A DNA stretch of 44,777 bases from contig CANPBX010000017.1 in the NCBI GenBank assembly GCA_947572385.1, forward strand, positions 1 to 44,777, given 5' to 3'. Origin of the DNA: an uncultured Clostridia bacterium (GTDB taxonomy: Bacteria > Bacillota > Clostridia > Oscillospirales > Acutalibacteraceae). The notes beneath the pieces are model-generated. The model did no database searches, had not been told where the DNA came from, and saw only the letters and a list, made by a program, of their open reading frames with translations. This document shows positions 40,449 to 44,777 of the stretch, one piece after another (within the stretch, counting starts at the first letter, position 1; each line of letters begins with the position of its first letter). The position numbers and the translations under genes were made by a program.

Positions 40449-40490
40449 AAGCCGCACCCTCAGAGCAAGAGGCTTTGAGGGTGCGGCTTT
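40449..40490. terminator. Strong hairpin, probable terminator
   Basis: A 12-bp perfect GC-rich stem (40451-40462 GCCGCACCCTCA with 40476-40487) with A/T flanks that extend pairing and a TTTCGCTTT tail. From here to 40686 I see only this hairpin and decayed sequence; a minus-strand frame near 40500-40580 is too short to name. Confidence 0.75.
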
Positions 40491-40686
40491 CGCTTTAAAA
40501 ATTTAACTGCCATTCGGTAATACAATTTATGATATGCAAAGCATTCTCTCCCGCAACACATTTTTCTAGTACGGCAGCACATATGTGTACCCACGAAAAT
40601 ATCCCAAAGGCTTTGCCGCTATGGACACCATAACCTCATGCGCCAAGTTTCAGGCGCTTGATAAAAGGCTCTGCAACAAGATGCTG

Positions 40687-41013
40687 TCAGTCTTCGCTCT
40701 CAAGCCCTGCCTCGGGCCCCTCCCACTGGCAAACCCGCAAATCGGCCCTTCCGTCCGGCAGAAAAGGGACACCCTCCGCCTCCAGCATCTGCTGCTGAAT
40801 TTCCTTGCCTCCAAAAGCTTTGTCACAGCACAGGGTACCGTCCCGGTAAACCACCCGGTGGCAGGGCAGCCCCTCCGGGGCGTGGAGCAGGGCCGCGCCT
40901 ACTATGCGCGAGGCCCGGGGCCTGCCGCACAGCGCCGCCAGCTGCCCGTATGTAGCCAGTTTCCCGGCAGGGAGGCGGCTTACCAGCTCATATACCTCGT
41001 CCCTAAAGCTCAT
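40687..41013 (-). CDS. Short MGMT/alkyltransferase-like DNA-binding protein
   Basis: The 108-residue protein matches only the C-terminal DNA-binding domain of O6-methylguanine-DNA methyltransferases: TYGQLAALCGRPRASRIVGAAL is the helix-turn-helix with the Arg finger, and LPCHRVVYRDGTL holds the acceptor Cys51. Family members of this length are often alkyltransferase-like proteins with Trp in place of Cys; here the Cys is kept. It would bind alkylated guanines for repair or signalling. It overlaps the MATE gene's end by four bases, suggesting a small stress-related operon. Confidence 0.85.
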   Translation of the reverse strand: MSFRDEVYELVSRLPAGKLATYGQLAALCGRPRASRIVGAALLHAPEGLPCHRVVYRDGTLCCDKAFGGKEIQQQMLEAEGVPFLPDGRADLRVCQWEGPEAGLESED

Positions 41014-42401
41014 ACCTTGCCCCCTCCCGCCAAGGGGGATCTTTTCTTTTCCAGGGTGCGGAAGATCCGCAGCAACATGATGACCGCCGCCGCCGACAGG
41101 ATGGCCTCTGCCACCAGCTGGGAATAGGCCAGCCCGTAGGGCGGGAAGAGCTTATCCAGCAGGAGCAGCGCGGGGATCTCCAGCACGATCTTCCTCAGCA
41201 CCGCGAACAGCAGGGCCCGCCTGCCCATGCCGCAGGACTGGAACACCCCCACGGCGGTGAAGTCAATGCACAAAAAGGGCTGGGCCAGACAGAGCCCCCG
41301 AAGGAAGGCCGCGCCGAAGGTGACTACCGACTGGTTCTGGATGAACAGCAGGGTAAACCACCTGGCCCCAAAGAACATGGCCCCCGTGGCCACTGCCATA
41401 AAGCCCAGAGCGATCGCTGTCAAAAAGATGACGGTCTCCTTCATGCGCTTTACGTTGCCGCTGGCGTAGTTATAGCCAATCAGGGGCATGATCCCCTGAG
41501 AGCCGCCCATGGCAATTTGCATGGCCACGGAGCTGATGGTGCTGGCAATGCCCATGGCCGCCACCGCATCCGGGCCGTAGGCGGCGGTGAAGTTGTTAAG
41601 CACCATGCGGCTGGTCACGTTCAGCAGATTTTGGATGGAGGCCGGCACGCCCACCCCGAGGATGCCCAGCACAATAGCCCGGCGGAACCCGAACATGGAG
41701 GGCTTCACGCACACGAAGGTCTTCCCCCGGCGCAGGAACAGCAGCACGAAGAAGTACAGGCAGGCCGCGCAGTTGGATAGGAAGGTGGCAAGGCCCGCGC
41801 CCGCCGCGCCCATATTCAGCCCCCAGGGCAAAATAAATACAGGGTCTAAGAGTATGTTCAGGAGACACCCGCTCATGGTGCCGATGCTGGCGTGGAGGGA
41901 CGCCCCCTCTGAGCGCACCAGATAGGCCAGCACCACGTTGAGGATGGCGGGAGCCGCCCCAAAGGTCACGGTCCAGAGCAGGTAATCGCTGGTGGCGGAG
42001 AGGGTGCTCTGCTGTGTGCCCATAACTTGGAGCAGCGGCCCTCGGAAGGCAGTGAAGGCCGCGGAAAACAGCACCCCGCTTATGAGGGAGCCGTAAAACC
42101 CAAAGGCGGAGCTTCTGTATACGGTATCGTAGTCTTTCGTTCCCAGGGCCCGACTCATCATGGAGGAGGTGCCCACGCCGAACAGGTTGTTCACCGCGTT
42201 AAAGGCCAGAAGTACGGGTCCGGAGAGGGTGAGGGCCGCGTTTTGGAGGGGGTCGTCCAGCATCCCCACAAAGAAGGTATCCGCCAGGTGGTAGAGTACC
42301 ATCACCAGGGAGCTGAGGACGGTGGGGAGGGCCAGGGTCATAACGGCCTTGGGAATGGGAGTGCGTTCAAATAATTCGGTCTTTTCGTTTTCTGCGGGCA
42401 T
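41010..42401 (-). CDS. MATE family efflux transporter
   Basis: The 463-residue protein has twelve predicted membrane helices in two related halves. The N-terminal motif TVLSSLVMVLYHLADTFFVGM, the middle GTMSGCLLNILLDPVFI and the second-half GVPASIQNLLNVTSRMVLNNF follow the MATE layout. These are Na+- or H+-driven exporters of drugs or metabolites. AAAGGAG precedes the ATG, and a TTGAAC-N17-TATACT promoter lies upstream. The alkyltransferase-like gene is translated behind it. Confidence 0.93.
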   Translation of the reverse strand: MPAENEKTELFERTPIPKAVMTLALPTVLSSLVMVLYHLADTFFVGMLDDPLQNAALTLSGPVLLAFNAVNNLFGVGTSSMMSRALGTKDYDTVYRSSAFGFYGSLISGVLFSAAFTAFRGPLLQVMGTQQSTLSATSDYLLWTVTFGAAPAILNVVLAYLVRSEGASLHASIGTMSGCLLNILLDPVFILPWGLNMGAAGAGLATFLSNCAACLYFFVLLFLRRGKTFVCVKPSMFGFRRAIVLGILGVGVPASIQNLLNVTSRMVLNNFTAAYGPDAVAAMGIASTISSVAMQIAMGGSQGIMPLIGYNYASGNVKRMKETVIFLTAIALGFMAVATGAMFFGARWFTLLFIQNQSVVTFGAAFLRGLCLAQPFLCIDFTAVGVFQSCGMGRRALLFAVLRKIVLEIPALLLLDKLFPPYGLAYSQLVAEAILSAAAVIMLLRIFRTLEKKRSPLAGGGKV

Positions 42402-42487
42402 GGAGGGCTCCTTTCCTTAGAACCTGTACTTTTTTCGGTTTGGTTTCGACCCTTTCAGAAAATAGGAGGGAAGTCTAATTGGTGTAT

Positions 42488-42516
42488 AGTATATCATAAG
42501 CTGCCTGGTTGTTCAA
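42488..42516 (-). promoter_or_regulatory. Promoter of the MATE-alkyltransferase operon
   Basis: On the minus strand, -35 TTGAAC (42516-42511) and -10 TATACT (42493-42488) are spaced by 17 bases, with a leader of about 80 bases. Confidence 0.7.
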
Positions 42517-42550
42517 CCGCCAATTTCATAACTTATCTACAAATCAAACG

Positions 42551-42603
42551 ACCCGACGTGGTACGCATCGTTGAGAGTCGTGCCACATCGGGTAATGTTA
42601 CTT
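42551..42603. repeat. Imperfect 15-bp inverted repeat
   Basis: ACCCGACGTGGTACG (42551-42565) pairs with CGTGCCACATCGGGT (42589-42603) with one mismatch and one wobble; the loop has 23 bases. It sits at the edge of the mobile-element remnants and could be a terminator or an element end. Confidence 0.55.
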
Positions 42604-42862
42604 GCATTATATTGCAGTTCAGAAGAAAAGAGCAGTGGGCACGTTGTATCCCGCCTGCTGAAGGGCCCCCATGGCCCCGAGAGGCGGCCTGCCTCATAAG
42701 GGTCTCCGCCATCTCCTATAGCCCTTTCTCTGCCAGAGCACGGCAATTCTCCAAGGACCCATAGAGGGGCCTTCAGCTTTTCGGGGGTAAAAGGGTTTAC
42801 CTTTCCAAAGGTCGGGCTGAGCTTGCCGTATTTATCCGTGGAAAAGCTGGAATGGGCTGCCC
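42604..42862 (-). other. Decayed coding-like stretch next to the relaxase remnant
   Basis: On the minus strand a frame reads DKYGKLSPTFGKVNPFTPEK then LKAPLWVLGELPCSG before losing any family character. It looks like part of a protein fused to nothing recognisable, without a start codon. I cannot assign a function; it may be the tail of an element gene brought beside the truncated relaxase. Confidence 0.25.
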
Positions 42863-43486
42863 TTACGGACGCACGAGGTGGGGATGGTGGCTCTCATTAT
42901 GAAACGCCGCGAACCACTTGAGGTGCCCCATAGGAATGCGCAGGTTTTCCGATAGCTCTTGGGTCTGAGTGCGCAGCATATCCCGCCAGCGGGAGCCGTT
43001 GTCAAAACCCAAACGCTCTGCATCCTTTCGGCGCAGTGATATAATTGCCGTCCATACATTGCCGCCGTATTCGTTGATCTCCCACGATACCTCTGCGAGA
43101 TTCACCTGCACACCATCATCTGTAAACAAACCGTGAGAACCGAACCGCTCCGCGCGGGGCCGGGTGGCGATATAGTCAGCATAGGTCTTAGCGTTCATAG
43201 CGTCGGACGCGGCGTTGTCCTCAATCGCACGGGAGATGAACTCGGAGGCGGATCCTATGGTCTGTTTCTGCCGGTAATCTTCGTACTCCAACATTTTTTT
43301 GGTGTCTGGAAAATCACGGAGAATTTTTGCAATCAATTTCTTCTGATTCCACGTCACCAGAGCAAACCGTTTGGTGTCATCAATTTTCTCCACGCCGTCA
43401 CGGGTAGCAATATATTTTGCGTACCCTCCGAGCCCCTGCCGGGCACCCGGCTTCAAGAACTTAAACTTCGTGACTAACTTTGCCAC
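42863..43486 (-). pseudogene. Truncated MobP3-type relaxase
   Basis: The 207 codons match the start of MobP3-like relaxases of integrative conjugative elements: KFLKPGARQGLGGYAKYIATRDGVE at the N terminus, then TRPRAERFGSHGLFTDDG, and MGHLKWFAAFHNESHHPH, where the metal-binding histidine motif begins. The frame breaks immediately after HHPH, and the rest of the roughly 450-residue relaxase is absent. The start overlaps the accessory gene upstream. The protein cannot be an active nicking enzyme. Confidence 0.75.
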
Positions 43487-43877
43487 TCGACCGCGTCCTC
43501 AAACCTGAAACTTCCGTTGAGCCTTTTGACCTCTTGAATGCACTCTCCGCGCAGGCGAGCCAGAGAAATTTCATCTATCTCGCTGCTGGCAGCTACCACG
43601 TTAATGAGCATGGCCAGCTCCACCGCCAATGTGAAAAGCATTTTGCTCTGGTGGTTATCGCTCTCGGCCACAATGCTTTTCATGTTTGACAGGAGCGCGT
43701 TGGGCAAGTACGAGGTATCCTAGTCAGCAGTGATATGACCGACATAGTAGCAGATCGCCCGGTCGATGAACTCAGACTGGCTCTTGCTCTTGTCCTTGCG
43801 GTAGTTGTTTTTGACCAGCTCCAGCGTACTGGGGTACGCCATAGCAAGAACTTCTTCTTTCCTTTTGACGCAGGCAT
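43474..43877 (-). pseudogene. Broken relaxosome accessory gene (ribbon-helix-helix-like)
   Basis: One frame reads MAYPSTLELVKNNYRKDKSK then SQSEFIDRAICYYVGHITAD, is cut by TAG at 43722-43720, and continues as DTSYLPNALLSNMKSIV to the end at 43474. The upstream ATG (43877, MPASKGKKK) is in another frame. The Q/S-EFIDRAI pattern resembles MobC-like ribbon-helix-helix DNA-binding proteins that precede MobP3 relaxases. With an amber stop and an early shift, the full product is unlikely. A shorter ATG start at 43707 could still give a 77-residue C-terminal piece. Confidence 0.55.
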
Positions 43878-44214
43878 AATTTCACATCCTTTCAGCTGCA
43901 ACCCTACTCAAAACATCGCATTTCCGGCCTTTTTCAGCACTATAACTCACCCATACTGCTGATACCTCCAACAGCAACCCACCTCACTTTCTCCCGCTAT
44001 ACTTTAGACAGTCCCTCCAAAATGAATAATCATGCAAAGCTGGCAAACGAACTTCAGGTATCAACACCCTTGAGGGTGATGATATAATAGCCTCATGCAG
44101 ACAGAGCGCCTTCTTCTTTTCTCCCTGCGGCACAGCCCGCTTTAAGCAGCGTGAGGCCTCTATCTTATGAGATTCCATTTTTGAGCCGGATGCGGGAAAT
44201 TTTCTCCGCTAATA
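43878..44214. other. Non-coding stretch upstream of the mobilisation remnants, possible oriT
   Basis: I see no convincing gene here; a 64-codon minus-strand frame (44178-43984) has no family features. A small inverted repeat, TGCTG (43957-43961) with CAGCA (43972-43976), lies about 80 bases upstream of the mobilisation genes, where an origin of transfer would be expected. CACCCT/AGGGTG also forms a tight hairpin near 44070-44083. Confidence 0.3.
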
Positions 44215-44227
44215 TTGAAGCAGGGTT

Positions 44228-44275
44228 ATACTTCCCGTAATGATGTGTGCAAAGCCACATCATTACGGGAAGTAT
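44228..44275. repeat. Perfect 20-bp inverted repeat at the IS110 fragment boundary
   Basis: Arms 44228-44247 and 44256-44275 are exact reverse complements (core CTTCCCGTAATGATGTG) around the eight-base loop TGCAAAGC. The right arm is immediately followed by the transposase homology. IS110 ends normally lack inverted repeats, so this is not the element's own terminus. Confidence 0.85.
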
Positions 44276-44724
44276 TGCTCATCCAGACCAGCGCCATGCG
44301 GGAAATGTCCATCCGAAAAACAAAGACCGATTCCAAGGACTCCTTCCTCATTGCCGAGCTGATCCGTTTTGGCCGCTACGCACAGAGCAATGTGGCCCAG
44401 GACAAGCTTCTTGCTTTGAAGGAGCTGTGCCGGAACCGCTATTATCTCGTGGATATGGCCAGCGATTTGAAGCGGAAGGTGATCGCTCTGATTGACCGTA
44501 TTTTTCCTAAGTACGAAACCCAGCTTGAAACCATATTCTGTAGGTCCTCCATTGCTGTGCTAACGAAATATCCCACTCCGAAAAAGCTTGCCCACGCGAA
44601 CCTCTCCAAGCTTACGGAGATCCTTTGGGACAGCAGCAACGGGCGCTTCGGGGAATGGAAGGCTCAAGAACTAAAAAGCCTTGCCCATGACAGTTTTGGC
44701 GTGGAAGATCGTGAGGACATTTAG
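44256..44724 (+). pseudogene. Truncated IS110-family transposase
   Basis: Recognisable text starts at the right arm of the inverted repeat: QTSAMREMSIRKTKTDSKDSFL corresponds to the RKTKTD-D segment of the IS110 DEDD domain. AELIRFGRY, LLALKELCRNRYYLVD and DLKRKVIALIDRIFP follow, then KYPTPKKL and SSNGRFGEWKAQELKSLAHD. The N-terminal part with the first catalytic Asp and the C-terminal Ser-containing part are missing; TAG at 44722-44724 ends it. The open frame extends to 44215 but loses homology inside the repeat. Confidence 0.75.
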
Positions 44725-44777
44725 AAGCTGTATTCACAAGAGGAAGAGACAGTGGTAAAAAAGATATATGGAAGAAA

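Overview
The window looks like a chromosomal segment of an anaerobic, fairly GC-rich Gram-positive bacterium of the Clostridia, probably near the Oscillospirales/Ruminococcaceae. The support is family-level only: AGGAGG-type ribosome binding sites, sigma-A promoters with 17-base spacers, tRNA genes with encoded CCA, S-layer-homology (SLH) surface proteins together with a CsaB-type pyruvyl transferase, a ferredoxin-type aldo/keto reductase, and an Ami-like oligopeptide transporter. No species can be named from the sequence alone.

Layout. Bases 1-2.8 kb hold the 3' part of a tRNA-Asn gene, an acetyltransferase, an aldo/keto reductase and a methyltransferase with a possible leader peptide. From 2.85 to 14.7 kb one tightly packed block runs on the minus strand: hybrid histidine kinase, degenerate HD-GYP-like protein, two-part ThrE-like exporter, RluA-type pseudouridine synthase, acetyltransferase, GT4-CsaB fusion, and a MoxR/DUF58/DUF4129 trio. 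A divergent, near-consensus promoter then drives an oligopeptide ABC operon (15.1-24.4 kb) encoding a binding lipoprotein, two permeases, two ATPases and an ApbE-like membrane protein. Two divergent SLH surface proteins follow (24.5-28.2 kb), then valS, a MetY-type sulfhydrylase, a radical SAM gene divergent from an HxlR-type regulator, and a tRNA cluster (Gly, Arg, His, Gln). From about 34.2 kb the window is accessory and decayed: TnpV, integrase, MobP3 relaxase, relaxosome-accessory and IS110 remnants surround a three-gene FtsX/MacB-like ABC transporter and an alkyltransferase-MATE pair.

The most unusual part is the oligopeptide operon. Its binding protein reads as a circular permutation: the segment normally at the C terminus of AmiA/AliA-like proteins sits directly behind the lipoprotein linker, and the protein stops where that segment would begin. 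The stop codon lies inside the first of nine consecutive short-loop stem-loops that fill the 334 bases before the first permease gene. That gene has no clear ribosome binding site, and its start region is a tandem repeat. The AmiE-like ATPase carries an insertion of about 225 residues right after Walker A, the AmiF-like ATPase has a C-terminal two-helix membrane anchor, and the last gene encodes a degenerate ApbE-like ectodomain. Together these describe a divergent Ami-type transporter whose architecture deserves direct testing.

The genes fit an envelope-centred picture. CsaB-type pyruvylation of a wall polymer is the known anchor for SLH proteins such as the two encoded here, and MoxR/DUF58/DUF4129 sets usually act on envelope or secreted proteins. 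All functions are inferred from sequence features; nothing was tested by database search.
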